Of a stretch of DNA of 64,000 nt, positions 1 to 8,714 are shown in pieces (positions within the stretch are counted from its first letter, which is position 1; every line of letters begins with the position of its first letter). Below the pieces are notes generated by a model. The model was not told the origin of the DNA. It was given only the letters and a program-made list of their open reading frames with translations, and searched no databases. Position numbers and translations under genes: made by a program. Source of the DNA: Qipengyuania oceanensis (GTDB lineage: Bacteria; Pseudomonadota; Alphaproteobacteria; Sphingomonadales; Sphingomonadaceae). Location of the stretch: assembly GCF_009827535.1 (NCBI RefSeq), contig NZ_WTYN01000001.1, forward strand, positions 1-64,000. The letters are read 5' to 3'.

Positions 1-58
1 GCCCTATCCTTCGAAAGCTTCCTCAACCTCGCAGCCGCCCGCCTATGGCTGAAATCTT

Positions 59-451
59 ATGTCAACACGGCCTAGTTTTCAAAAGCTGGAGTGGAATTGG
101 AAAGGCGGGCCACGCGACCTCTGGCAAGCTGTGATTCAATTCCGCGCGTCAGGTATCAGGGCGAAGCGCCCAACCGCCGCACCTTCGCTCGTCGCGCTAA
201 CTACCAGTCAGGTGCCGGTTATCCCGTGGGAGCGTCGCTACATGACGATGCGCGAGTGTGCACGCCTGCAAAGCATGGGCGAACTGCCTCACCTGCCCGA
301 AAACCAAGGGGCTGCGCACAAGGCGCTGGGCAACGCCGTCAATGTCGATGTGATCCACGCCGTTGCGACAGCATTGCTGCCGCCTATCGACGAGGGCGAT
401 GACGACAGGCTTCTCCATCTTGCACAGGTGGAGAGCAGCCTTGCCGCCTGA
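59..451 (+). CDS. C5 cytosine DNA methyltransferase, C-terminal part (5' end cut or frameshifted)
   Basis: The product carries the C-terminal portion of a Dcm-type cytosine-5 methyltransferase. The [20 protein letters not shown] stretch looks like the target-recognition end running into motif [10 protein letters not shown] and [12 protein letters not shown] look like motif X. Full-length enzymes are 300 residues or more, and only 130 are here. Frame 1 from position 1 to the stop at 73-75 encodes a stretch ([18 protein letters not shown]) that would plausibly precede [12 protein letters not shown], so a single-base frameshift near 66-72 may split the gene. The methyltransferase would protect host DNA and belongs with the three downstream genes (399-5223). 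The ATG at 59 is probably not the natural start. Confidence 0.75.
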   Translation: MSTRPSFQKLEWNWKGGPRDLWQAVIQFRASGIRAKRPTAAPSLVALTTSQVPVIPWERRYMTMRECARLQSMGELPHLPENQGAAHKALGNAVNVDVIHAVATALLPPIDEGDDDRLLHLAQVESSLAA

Positions 452-1997
452 GGACGCCGCAGGCCAATCAGTCGCTGCCGTTCCGATCCGCCCAGGCGTG
501 AGTGTTCTCTCGATCCTGCGCCACCTGAATTACAAGACGTGGTTTGCGCTTGCTGAATTCGTGGACAATTCGGTGCAGAGCTATCTCGCGAACAAGGACC
601 GCCTTGAGGCGATCCACGGCCCAGACTTTCGCCTGAAAGTCGGAATCACCGTCGAGAACACCGCGCCAGCGCGTATTGTGATCCGCGACAATGCCGCCGG
701 GATTGCACTGCGCGATTTTCCTCGCGCCTTCCGCCCCGCTGCCATCCCACCAGATCGCAGTGGCTTGTCTGAATTTGGCATGGGCATGAAAAGTGCCGCG
801 TGCTGGTTTGCACCACGTTGGTCGGTGCGCACCAAGGCGCTAGGCGAAGATGCCGAGCGGACAGTCAGGTTTGATGTCGCGACCATCGTGCGCGACCAAC
901 TCGAAGAACTCGACATCGACGATGCGCCAGCGCAAGCGGACACGCATTTTACCGAGATCGTGCTCGACGATCCATTCCACCTTCCAGTTGGACGCACCCT
1001 TGGAAAGATCAAGGATCACCTCACCGATATTTACCGCGTTTATGTGCGCGACGGCGTCCTCGAGCTTCGGCTGAATCGCGAATTGCTCGAATACACGCCA
1101 CCTCGCATCCTGACCGCGCCAAATGTGCGCAAGCCCGATGACGGAGCGAGGGAGTGGCGGCAGGACATTCGCTTTGACCTGGGCGGTGGCCTGACAGCAC
1201 ACGGCTTCGCAGGCCTAATGGACCCGATGAACACCAACCGATCAGGCTTTGCGCTGTTCCGACGTGGACGCCTGATCGAAGGCAGCGGCGATGAGGGCTA
1301 CCGACCGCCCTATATTTTCGGCCAGCCGGGCAATTTTCGCTGGCGCAGGCTCTTTGGCGAACTTCACCTTGAAGGCTTTGATGTCAGCCACACCAAGGAC
1401 GGCTTTCGCTGGGACGAAAACGAGCAGCCATTCCTCGAATTGCTCCGCGACGAACTCGACAAGGACGAACTGCCGCTGTTGCGGCAAGCGGATTTGTATC
1501 GTGTGCAGGCCGCGCGCAACGAGCTTGCGGAGGCGGCGCAAAAGGCGATAACGCGCGCAGTCGATGCCATGCATGCAGGACTGCCCGAGGCACTTCCCGG
1601 CGTCGCCAGCGAACCGCCCGTTGAAACCCCCGCAGCACCCTTGGTGCCGGAGCCCGCAATCCTTGCGGCGAGGGAACTTGCAGTCAATTTCCGCGATCAG
1701 AAATGGTTGCTACGTGTTGAACTCACCAGTGATCCCGCACAGGGCGAATGGCTAGCGGTGAGCGACCAGCCAGCACAAGCCGACAGTGTTCAAGTGCTTG
1801 AAATGCGTCTCTCGCTTGTGCACCCCTTTATGGTCAGCTTCGCGCAAACCGACCCCGAAAATGTCGAAGCATTGTTGCGCGTCGCGGCAGGATTGGCCTT
1901 GTCCGAAAAGCTCGCGCGCGGCACGGGCGTCAGGTTAGCGGGCACTATTCGCCGCAATCTCAACGAGTTGTTGCGCGCAGCACTCGCGAAACCATAG
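399..1997 (+). CDS. MORC/MutL-like GHKL ATPase of a Z1-type restriction cassette
   Basis: This is a cytoplasmic ATPase of about 532 residues. The N-terminal GHKL (Bergerat) fold shows the N box ([11 protein letters not shown]), the G1 box (IRDNAAGI) and the G2 box ([10 protein letters not shown]). The FGxGxKSA form is typical of MORC and of MutL paralogs in restriction systems. The C-terminal part is unannotated. I chose ATG 399, which overlaps the methyltransferase end by 53 nt; a GTG near 499 is possible. The stop lies 9 nt before the Z1 gene. By analogy with the prokaryotic MORC-Z1-REase-methylase systems described by Iyer and colleagues, it probably acts as an ATP-dependent clamp or switch for the nuclease. 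That role is inferred. Confidence 0.82.
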   Translation: MTTGFSILHRWRAALPPEDAAGQSVAAVPIRPGVSVLSILRHLNYKTWFALAEFVDNSVQSYLANKDRLEAIHGPDFRLKVGITVENTAPARIVIRDNAAGIALRDFPRAFRPAAIPPDRSGLSEFGMGMKSAACWFAPRWSVRTKALGEDAERTVRFDVATIVRDQLEELDIDDAPAQADTHFTEIVLDDPFHLPVGRTLGKIKDHLTDIYRVYVRDGVLELRLNRELLEYTPPRILTAPNVRKPDDGAREWRQDIRFDLGGGLTAHGFAGLMDPMNTNRSGFALFRRGRLIEGSGDEGYRPPYIFGQPGNFRWRRLFGELHLEGFDVSHTKDGFRWDENEQPFLELLRDELDKDELPLLRQADLYRVQAARNELAEAAQKAITRAVDAMHAGLPEALPGVASEPPVETPAAPLVPEPAILAARELAVNFRDQKWLLRVELTSDPAQGEWLAVSDQPAQADSVQVLEMRLSLVHPFMVSFAQTDPENVEALLRVAAGLALSEKLARGTGVRLAGTIRRNLNELLRAALAKP

Positions 1998-2006
1998 GTT
2001 GCTCGA

Positions 2007-4235
2007 ATGACGAACGGTTCAGCAGTCATTACTCCCCTTGATGTGGCACATCGGCCCGGTGCCAATTGGAACCCGCATATCGGCGACGAAGCCCAAGAAC
2101 TTGTCACCCGAAAGCTCGGACACGAGAGCCAGGAGGCGCGCAACGCCGTCCTTAGTTCAGCCGCTTCGATACTTTCAAAGTGTGTCGATCCACGGGCAGA
2201 GACCGGAAGCGAGACTGGCCTCGTTGTTGGCTACGTGCAGAGCGGCAAGACATTGTCGTTTACGACCGTCATGGCGCTGGCGCGTGACAACGGATTTCAA
2301 CTCGTCATCGTGGTTGCGGGCACCTCCAAACTGCTCTTGAAGCAATCGACCGACCGCCTTCGCAAGGACCTCCAAATCGAGGAGATTGAAGGCTCACTGC
2401 AATGGAAACTCTACACCAACCCTCTGGACAACGAGACCAACCGCAGGCATTTCCAGCAAACGCTGGCTGAGTGGAACGACCCCGATGTGGCGCAAAGTGA
2501 GCGCGCCACCATTCTCGTGACGGTCATGAAACAGCACCGCTGGCTGAGAGCCTTGGTCGGCCTGTTGCAAAATCTTGAGCTGGCTGGTGTTCCAACCCTC
2601 ATCATCGACGACGAGGCCGATCAGGCAAGCCTAAATACTTTGGTCAGGCAACAGCGTCAGAGCACCACCTATCAGCGCCTGCTCGACGTGCGCGATGCTG
2701 TCCCGCATCACAGCTTCCTGCAATATACAGCCACCCCGCAAGCCCCGCTGCTCATCAACATCATTGATGCTCTTTCCCCGAGCTTCGTCGAGGTGCTTGA
2801 ACCCGGCACGGGCTATGTCGGTGGGCAGTCGTTTTTCTCCGGCAATATGCCTCTGGTGCGCGTCATCGACCCTTTGGACATCTCAACCGACGACAACCCG
2901 CTTGTCGATCCGCCCGAGCCGCTGCGCGAAGCTTTGCGTGTCTTTTTACTCGGTGTCGCAGCTGGATTAGTCGAAGGGCAGAGTGCACGGAATCCGCGCC
3001 GCTCCATGCTGGTTCATCCTTCGCAGCGCACCGATTCCCATGCGGAATACTGGCGCTGGATCAGCGGCATGTTTGATGACTGGCAACGCATTCTTGAGCT
3101 TCCGGACACCGATGCGGACAAACAAGATCTGCTCCAGGAGTTTCAGCAGGAATACGCCGACCTGGCCGATACGGTAGAGAATCCCCCTGCGTTTGTGGAA
3201 CTTGCGCGTCGCCTACCGCGCGCTTTTCGCAAAACCAAGATCGAACAGGTCAATGCACGGGGCGGCAAAACCCCTGAGATTGACTGGAGCCAGTCATACG
3301 GCTGGATATTGGTAGGCGGTCAGGCAATGGATCGCGGCTTCACCGTCGAAGGCCTGACGGTCACTTACATGCCGCGCGGCCCCGGTATCGGTAATGCCGA
3401 TACCGTCCAGCAGCGCGGTCGCTTTTTTGGCTATAAGCAACGTTATCTCGGTTATTGTCGAGTCTATTTAGAGCAAGACGCCCTTAATGCGTTTGAGGAC
3501 TATGTTGCGCATGAGGAGGACATGCGTCGTCAGCTTCAAGAGGTTCAGCGAAGGGGCGACCCACTGAGCGCGTGGAAGCGTGCTTTCGTTCTATCGCCCG
3601 ACCTTCAGGCCTGTCGCCGCAACGTAATTGACTACGACTACGTGCGTGGCAACTACGCCAATCAATGGTTTTATCCTGGAATTGCCGAAGCACCGGAGGA
3701 AGTGCTCGAGTCCAACCGGAAGGGCGCCGAGCGATTCCTTGCCAGCATCCCGCTCTCGGTAGACCCTGACCTTGCAGACCGCGAACCAGCCCAGAGACAT
3801 AGGGTGTGTCGCGGCCTGTCCCTTGCGCATGTTGTCAGCGATCTCATCGTGCCTTTCAGGGTCACGGGTGCGGCCGACTCGCGCAACCTAGTTGGCCTTT
3901 TGCTCCAACTCTCGAAGGCGTTAGAAGACAACGGCGACGAGCAGTGCACCGTCTATCATGTTAGTCCCGAATTTCCGCGTTCACGCGCGATCGACGCCAA
4001 CGGCAAGATGAATGAACTGTTTCAGGGTGCAACGCGGCTCGTGGGCGGTGGCTATAGCTACCCTGGCGACGCGGCGTTTCGCGATGGTGATACAGTGACG
4101 GTCCAACTCCACTCGTTGCGGCTGCGGCGTAACAATGCGGTGGTCGCCGAAGACGTTCCCGTCATCGCGATCTGGGTTCCACGACGCCTCGCATTGGCAT
4201 GGGTTTCCCAGCACCAGCATGAGCAGAATGACTGA
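2007..4235 (+). CDS. Z1 domain-containing SF2-type ATPase/helicase
   Basis: The 742-residue protein has a Walker A motif (GYVQSGKTLS, around residue 75), a Walker B motif (IIDDEADQAS) and the Z1 signature region (GGQAMDRGFTVEGLTVTYMPR-like, with a following QQRGRFFGYK). This combination defines the Z1 family, superfamily II ATPases found beside MORC ATPases and REase-fold proteins in restriction-like loci. ATG 2007 follows the upstream stop by 9 nt. The end overlaps the next gene by 8 nt, so the three genes are probably one transcript. It probably translocates on DNA to activate cleavage; this is inferred from the family. Confidence 0.85.
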   Translation: MTNGSAVITPLDVAHRPGANWNPHIGDEAQELVTRKLGHESQEARNAVLSSAASILSKCVDPRAETGSETGLVVGYVQSGKTLSFTTVMALARDNGFQLVIVVAGTSKLLLKQSTDRLRKDLQIEEIEGSLQWKLYTNPLDNETNRRHFQQTLAEWNDPDVAQSERATILVTVMKQHRWLRALVGLLQNLELAGVPTLIIDDEADQASLNTLVRQQRQSTTYQRLLDVRDAVPHHSFLQYTATPQAPLLINIIDALSPSFVEVLEPGTGYVGGQSFFSGNMPLVRVIDPLDISTDDNPLVDPPEPLREALRVFLLGVAAGLVEGQSARNPRRSMLVHPSQRTDSHAEYWRWISGMFDDWQRILELPDTDADKQDLLQEFQQEYADLADTVENPPAFVELARRLPRAFRKTKIEQVNARGGKTPEIDWSQSYGWILVGGQAMDRGFTVEGLTVTYMPRGPGIGNADTVQQRGRFFGYKQRYLGYCRVYLEQDALNAFEDYVAHEEDMRRQLQEVQRRGDPLSAWKRAFVLSPDLQACRRNVIDYDYVRGNYANQWFYPGIAEAPEEVLESNRKGAERFLASIPLSVDPDLADREPAQRHRVCRGLSLAHVVSDLIVPFRVTGAADSRNLVGLLLQLSKALEDNGDEQCTVYHVSPEFPRSRAIDANGKMNELFQGATRLVGGGYSYPGDAAFRDGDTVTVQLHSLRLRRNNAVVAEDVPVIAIWVPRRLALAWVSQHQHEQND

Positions 4236-5223
4236 TACCTCGCTGACCGCATTGCTTGACGCGATCGAGCCGTCAACGCGAGATGCAGGCGAAGGGACAT
4301 TCCGCGTTATCGCCATACCCGGCTGTGACCGGCACTACGTTGGATGGAACACTCAGGGGCATCCATGCCTTTTGCTCGGCAGTGAGCCAGGCGCATTCTA
4401 TGCGCCTGTGCGGTTGGCCTTGCTTGAGGCGCACTTTGGCAATCTACACCGCATCCATCCGGTTAATGGCGCTCAGCGCGAGGAGTTGCTGTCAGTCATC
4501 ACCTGCACATCCCAAGACATGCAGGCGCAAACCTACTTTCTCCATGTTTGTGAGACGATCCTGCGCATCGTAGGAGCCCAGCCTACTCTCAATGCTGTTG
4601 TGCAGTCAGTGCAGCGACTAATTGAGATATTCCGCAGCCTCTCGCGCCCTCCTAAACGCTCCCTCAATGGCCTCGCCGGAGAGCTTTTCCTGATCGCCGC
4701 CAGCCGTAACCCAGCCGCCTCTGTAGCCGCATGGCGCAGTTCGGATGTGGACCGTTTTGATTTTTCGAGCGGCAATGTGAGACTGGATGTCAAAGCTTCT
4801 GCGGAGAGGTTGCGCATCCATCACTTGTCAGCAGAACAGTGCCAGCCTCCATCTGGAACTGTCGGACTGTTGGCATCTGTGTTCATCGAAGCGAGCGGTG
4901 GCGGTCAATCGCTGCGCGAACTAGTGGAGCAAATCGAAACACTATTGGTTGGCGACGCCAATCTAATCCTGAAGGTACAACAGACAGTTGCAGAGACGTT
5001 GGGCGATGGATTGGCGTCGGCGTTGGCAGCAAGGTTTGACGATAGGCTGGCGATCACATCCCTGCGCTTCTTTGACTTGGCGACGGTTCCAGCCATCCGC
5101 GACGGAATCCCAGCCGAAGTAAGCGGGGTGCATTTTCGATCTGATTTGTCGCAGACAAATCAGATGGAAGAACGCGAGATCGGTAAGGTGGCAGAGTTGG
5201 CGTTAAATTTCCTTCCTCGATAG
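4228..5223 (+). CDS. PD-(D/E)XK motif protein (DUF4420-like), predicted nuclease of the Z1 cassette
   Basis: The 331-residue product is a predicted restriction-endonuclease-fold protein. The core shows NGLAGELF, then VDRFDFSSGNVRLDVKAS, which provides a D...(D)xK arrangement (LDVKA), as in the DUF4420 / PD-(D/E)XK motif family that accompanies Z1 ATPases. Start: ATG 4228 overlaps the Z1 stop (TGA 4233-4235) and gives tight coupling; ATG 4219 is an alternative three codons upstream. It is the likely DNA-cleaving subunit of the cassette. Nothing in the sequence shows what modification or site it recognises. Confidence 0.75.
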   Translation: MTDTSLTALLDAIEPSTRDAGEGTFRVIAIPGCDRHYVGWNTQGHPCLLLGSEPGAFYAPVRLALLEAHFGNLHRIHPVNGAQREELLSVITCTSQDMQAQTYFLHVCETILRIVGAQPTLNAVVQSVQRLIEIFRSLSRPPKRSLNGLAGELFLIAASRNPAASVAAWRSSDVDRFDFSSGNVRLDVKASAERLRIHHLSAEQCQPPSGTVGLLASVFIEASGGGQSLRELVEQIETLLVGDANLILKVQQTVAETLGDGLASALAARFDDRLAITSLRFFDLATVPAIRDGIPAEVSGVHFRSDLSQTNQMEEREIGKVAELALNFLPR

Positions 5224-5347
5224 GCACCATCGTCCCATGTGACCATGCCAAGCAGAGCGAACCTTGGAAGCATCGACCAGCCAGATGGCGCGTGCCCAGA
5301 AAAACTTGCTGTGAATTAGAATACCGTTTTACGGCTAGCTTCACGCC

Positions 5348-5599
5348 CTAGAGGTCAATCCAGCGTCGCTGGCCTCGGTCGAAGAGCGCAAATCCGATGG
5401 GGCCAAATTCAAGCAGGCGGGGCAGATTGCAGATCGTGTCGTCCGGCATGTCGGCCATACCGTCCAAGAAGCGCAGAAGCCTCACCTTACCTGGTCGGAT
5501 GCTCAGCTCCGTAGTGAGCACCGATGCAGCGACATCTGGGTTGGGTGCGATCCCGAATACATTTCCGCCTTTGTCGTCGATGGTGCGGTAGAGCTTCAA
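5348..5599 (-). CDS. single-domain fragment of the APNxDVA/LEFGPIGF repeat family
   Basis: The 83-residue product, with an apparent TTG start, matches the second half of the 175-residue protein at 9751-10278. Shared elements in order are KLYR, IAPNPDVA, DGMADMPD (versus DGILGLADEQIPD), LEFGPIGF and a closing W. Reading upstream of the TTG in the same frame gives TPVQQLKLYR, which parallels GPVHRLKLYR in the intact paralog, so this is probably the third or last domain of a formerly longer protein. It lies 16 nt after the stop of 5616-6140 in another frame. No family name is known to me and no function is assigned. Confidence 0.5.
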   Translation of the reverse strand: MKLYRTIDDKGGNVFGIAPNPDVAASVLTTELSIRPGKVRLLRFLDGMADMPDDTICNLPRLLEFGPIGFALFDRGQRRWIDL

Positions 5600-5615
5600 C
5601 TGCTGAACCGGCGTC

Positions 5616-6140
5616 CTAGGTCACCGACCAGCCACGCTTTTCGTCCCAGGCAAGCATACCGATCACCCCAAACTCGATGAGCTCTTCAATTTCGTGCTTC
5701 TGCCTGTCGGTCAAAGAGGTCGCCAGGGCAACCTTGGCATATTTCGTCTGCGGCGCTTCCGTTGGTTTCGACCAGAATTCGATCGCCATTGCGACATCTG
5801 CATTGGGGGCTAGAACGAAACGCGGTTGTGCGCGGTCCCTCTGGACCGAGAAGAGCTGGACTTCGGGATGCACTTGGCCATGAATGAACCAGCCAATGGT
5901 CGGATGGCGACTGGCGAAGCCTGTCGGTCCATGCCGCAGCAATTGTCCCAAGCCGCCGGATTCTTGCTCCGGCATTTGATCATCGACGCGCGTGACACTG
6001 ATCCGCGTGACGCGCCGTCTAGAGGTCTTCTCGTGATCCTTGATAAAGTCGATAGCGGCTCGGGTTGTGGGAGCGGTGACATAAGCCATCATCGTACCAT
6101 GAGAGCCGAGGATCTCGGCGGAATATAGGTTCATACGCAT
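5616..6140 (-). CDS. two-domain protein of unknown family (APNADVA/EFGVIG repeat)
   Basis: The 174-residue protein is built of two similar units of about 85 residues. Unit 1 runs from MNLYSAEI through HGPTGFAS to IGWF; unit 2 runs from VQLFSVQ through LAPNADVAMAIEF and ELIEFGVIGML to RGW. It aligns along its length with 9751-10278. ATG 6140 is preceded by AAGGA at a 7-nt distance. No signal peptide or membrane segment is visible, so it is probably cytosolic. It sits just downstream of the recombinase-like gene on the same strand. I do not recognise the family. Confidence 0.65.
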   Translation of the reverse strand: MRMNLYSAEILGSHGTMMAYVTAPTTRAAIDFIKDHEKTSRRRVTRISVTRVDDQMPEQESGGLGQLLRHGPTGFASRHPTIGWFIHGQVHPEVQLFSVQRDRAQPRFVLAPNADVAMAIEFWSKPTEAPQTKYAKVALATSLTDRQKHEIEELIEFGVIGMLAWDEKRGWSVT

Positions 6141-6227
6141 AGTGACATCCTTCTTTTGAGTGATGTCTCAGCGTATTCGAGACCCGTGTTGGATGCGGGC
6201 GGGAAATGGTACAGAAACCGTCTGTTT

Positions 6228-6935
6228 TTAGTCCTCGTGCTTCCTCATTACTCTGGCGACTTGAGTTGGACTCCATCGACCACCCCTTGGGGCTGGGAGC
6301 CTCATTTGGTTAAGTCGCTCGGCGATACCACTAAGGCTCGTCACTCCGCTGGTCTGAATACGCGCAATCGTCTGCATTGTCCGATGGTTTCGGCTATCGG
6401 CAGCAAGCCGCCGAGCCTCCGCACTAGCTACCGGCCCGAGCTTCAAGTTTCTGGGATCTCCGCGCATGCCACCCAATCTTTGCCCTGCTGCCTTGGCGTT
6501 CGAAAGCGCGGCAGAGATGCTTTGGCCGCGTCGAAGGCGCCGCGAGTGGTCCTCATTATAGAGCTTCCAAAAATGGTCTCGGCAGAAATGGGGGATGTCG
6601 GCTGCAAGCACTGAGATCCCTTGGCCGTGAATCCTTTGCAGCCACTTGATTTGATTGCGCATGCGGAGGAGTCTACCGAACACCAAGGTCGCATTCCTTG
6701 CTTTGCAGGCGGCGATTGCCGCTTCCAGTTCCGGTCGCTCGCCGTCGATCAGAGGTTCGGTCTCAACGTAAACAGCGATTTCACGCGCCGGCCTGTCTGA
6801 GACGAGCTTCGCGATGGCTCTCAGCTGCGCCAAACTGTCGAGTCGAGTGAACGGACGATCGGAGACTCTTAGATACGAAATATACTTCCCGCGGAGCTTC
6901 AAGCGAAACGGGTTTTGGTCATGAGAAGTTGCCAT
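6228..6935 (-). CDS. serine recombinase-like protein (resolvase N-terminal domain)
   Basis: The 235-residue protein begins with KYISYLRVSDRP, which matches the first beta strand and catalytic serine (YxRVS) of serine resolvases/invertases. SLAQLRAIAKLV resembles the SLxxQ...I helix and LVFGRLLRM the strand before the second active-site region. The usual dimer-interface helix is weak. The C-terminal part ends in a short helical stretch (SGIAERLNQM, WSPTQVARVM) that resembles the recombinase domain seen in large serine recombinases, but the protein lacks the zinc-ribbon/coiled-coil tail. It may act in site-specific recombination or as a regulator; the truncated form makes activity uncertain. 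Confidence 0.6.
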   Translation of the reverse strand: MATSHDQNPFRLKLRGKYISYLRVSDRPFTRLDSLAQLRAIAKLVSDRPAREIAVYVETEPLIDGERPELEAAIAACKARNATLVFGRLLRMRNQIKWLQRIHGQGISVLAADIPHFCRDHFWKLYNEDHSRRLRRGQSISAALSNAKAAGQRLGGMRGDPRNLKLGPVASAEARRLAADSRNHRTMQTIARIQTSGVTSLSGIAERLNQMRLPAPRGGRWSPTQVARVMRKHED

Positions 6936-7141
6936 AAACGTAAAGCGGGGGTCTTTTTACGACGATGTACGAAGCCGATGCATCTCTAGGAAAATACAGG
7001 TGAAAATGAAAGCCTGTCACGCCACTCCGCCGGATCAAAACCGGAACGAAATTTGCCATGCGACGTCACGAAAAATATGCGCAGAATAAGTGGCTCCTCA
7101 AGCGGGAGCAAGGTGCTCCTGCCAACATAGGAGTTACGATT

Positions 7142-7513
7142 ATGACTAATATTCCTTACAAACTTTCCTGCGATCCATACGACGGAGCAAGACTGGCCTA
7201 TTTCGCTATTCATCCCGATCATACCGATGCCGATTGGGATGATTACGTTCACCGGATTTCTGCGAGGCCAAGCGGAGTGTTCGATAATTTCTGCGAACTC
7301 GCGGAGCTTTGCCGCGAGGCGCTCGAGCACGCCGGTACAGGTACTGACGACAGCTTGGCAATTAGCTACGCTCATGGCGCTTTCGGGGCGTTCAATCTGA
7401 TCTTTGACGGCCTCGGCGATGTGATGCCGATCAGTGCCCGTGTATCGCATCACTTTGAGCGTTATCGAGTTAGCCTATTGCGTTCTCCAGAGCGTCACCA
7501 GCACGAGATTTAG
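7142..7513 (+). CDS. hypothetical protein, 123 aa
   Basis: The start is fixed by a good ribosome-binding site (AGGAG, positions about 7128-7132) ahead of ATG 7142; the frame stays open upstream to 7058 but has no such site there. The product is mixed alpha/beta, acidic, without membrane segments or known motifs. It is a lone plus-strand gene between minus-strand orphans in the accessory region. No function can be proposed. Confidence 0.45.
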   Translation: MTNIPYKLSCDPYDGARLAYFAIHPDHTDADWDDYVHRISARPSGVFDNFCELAELCREALEHAGTGTDDSLAISYAHGAFGAFNLIFDGLGDVMPISARVSHHFERYRVSLLRSPERHQHEI

Positions 7514-8009
7514 TCCCGCCGATGGATGGCGCTGAATGAAAAACCCCCGGGATTTTGGCGCCATCCGGGTTGCTTGAGCGAGCCGTTTCTAGGACTTTAA
7601 TAATTTCAGCGGACAGGTAAGCACAAAGCTTCTGAGTGATATGTATAACTGGATATGCGGTGATTGAAAATTTTTTGGACTTCGAATTCTTTTTAGTTTA
7701 TTCAGTGAAGTCGTCATCTTATTCCCGTTCGCTGACTTTTCGCAGCCTCTCGTATAGCTGGACTGGCCCCAACAGCACATCGTGCAGCCCCTCACGCACC
7801 ATCGCCGAGCTCAGTGCTTGCGAACTCATGTTTTTGTGCCCGCCCCCATCCAAAAAAAATCTGCGCCCCGTCGCTGAGCTCCTCACACTTAGCATCTGTC
7901 GCGCCCTACAGCTATCGACCGCTTTGCGCCTCAATTTCGGACGTTCAGGCTCTCCCAGCGAATGCCTGAAAGCGGACCGGCGGCTTTGCTCCGGCAATGA
8001 GCACCGCTA
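7514..8009. other. AT-richer intergenic region with a gene-remnant candidate
   Basis: No gene can be supported in this 496-nt stretch. A minus-strand frame around 7719-7997 ends in a protein-like MVREGLHDVLLGPVQLYERL, which may be a remnant of a larger gene. Codon use there is unremarkable and the assignment is weak. An 8-bp inverted repeat (GATGGCGC 7525-7532, GCGCCATC 7558-7565) lies after the 7142-7513 gene. Confidence 0.3.
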
Positions 8010-8038
8010 ATGTCCGCTATTGGGTGGAAAGCGGACAT
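8010..8038. repeat. palindromic repeat copy 1
   Basis: ATGTCCGCT and AGCGGACAT form inverted arms around TATTGGGTGGA-like centre. It is related to copies at 8374-8404, 8424-8449, 8715-8745 and 8764-8796. Confidence 0.7.
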
Positions 8039-8045
8039 CAGCCAC

Positions 8046-8348
8046 TCAATCTCGCTGCCTGCGAAGATAGACCACATAGCAGTAGCTTGTCACAAGAATG
8101 AAGATCGCGGCTGAAGCTGCCACAGCACTCGCTTGCTGAAATCCGGCGCGGTTCATCCCCTCGCCAAATAGGATGACCGCAATCATGAGCGACCAGCTAA
8201 ATAGGCCCCACGCTGCCGGTATCGCGAGCAAAAGGCTAACAGGCCTTGGCCAGATGCTCCCGGTATCCCGCTTTGCTTCCACCCAAAGCAGGAAGGCCAA
8301 AGCCAATGGCCCGCAAACTAGGGCTATTGGAAAGAAGGGGTCGAGCAT
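8046..8348 (-). CDS. small integral membrane protein, 100 aa
   Basis: Three hydrophobic segments are visible: PFFPIALVCGPLALAFLLW, SLLLAIPAAWGLFSWSLMIA and an AAIFILVTSYCYVVYL segment before a basic LRRQRD tail, consistent with a three-helix inner-membrane protein. The stop codon is 8 nt from a palindromic repeat (8010-8038), and another palindrome lies 25 nt upstream of the start. No homology is recognised. The bracketing by repeats is shared with the next small gene. Confidence 0.5.
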   Translation of the reverse strand: MLDPFFPIALVCGPLALAFLLWVEAKRDTGSIWPRPVSLLLAIPAAWGLFSWSLMIAVILFGEGMNRAGFQQASAVAASAAIFILVTSYCYVVYLRRQRD

Positions 8349-8373
8349 TGTCTAGCTTGTCGCAAAAATCGTC

Positions 8374-8449
8374 AACGTCAGCAATTGGGTCGTTAGCGGA
8401 CGTTCGCTGATTTTCCCGCTCGAATGTCCGCTAATGGGTGGAAAGCGGA
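8374..8449. repeat. paired palindromic repeats, copies 2 and 3
   Basis: The first palindrome (8374-8404) has arms AACGTC and GACGTT; the second (8424-8449) has arms TGTCCGC and GCGGA. They are separated by the spacer CGCTGATTTTCCCGCTCGA, which recurs with changes between the next pair. The pair lies between the two small membrane-protein genes. Confidence 0.7.
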
Positions 8450-8451
8450 AG

Positions 8452-8670
8452 CTAGAGGCGGTTTGGGTTTTCGGGATTGGAAGCACGGCGCTGCCACAAG
8501 CCCCAAACGGTCTGAACGACATTCACAACGAGCAGCAGTGTCAAGACAGGCCAAAGCCAAGTGTCGGAGATTCCCTCCAGCAAATGGAAGTGGAGGCAAG
8601 CCCAGAAGGCACCGAAGAACACTAGGGTGCTCAACCAGAGATAAACCGAATTGCGTGCGTCTTCGCTCAT
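8452..8670 (-). CDS. small integral membrane protein, 72 aa
   Basis: From ATG 8670 the product starts MSEDARNSVYLW and has two hydrophobic helices (LSTLVFFGAFWACLHF and WLWPVLTLLLVVNVVQTVW) followed by a polar basic tail. The frame remains open upstream to 8706 but that extension is polar and unconvincing. Its stop lies 2 nt from palindrome 8424-8449, and the double palindrome 8715-8796 lies upstream. The family is not recognised. Confidence 0.45.
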   Translation of the reverse strand: MSEDARNSVYLWLSTLVFFGAFWACLHFHLLEGISDTWLWPVLTLLLVVNVVQTVWGLWQRRASNPENPNRL

Positions 8671-8714
8671 CAACCTCGCCCAACCATGCCCACAGGAAAG
8701 TGGCATGCATATTC

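Noticed and set aside
7719-7997. Minus-strand protein gene resembling a restriction subunit end
   Set aside because: Only the last 20 residues look protein-like. There is no ribosome-binding site and the opposite strand has a competing frame, so it is listed only as a possible remnant.
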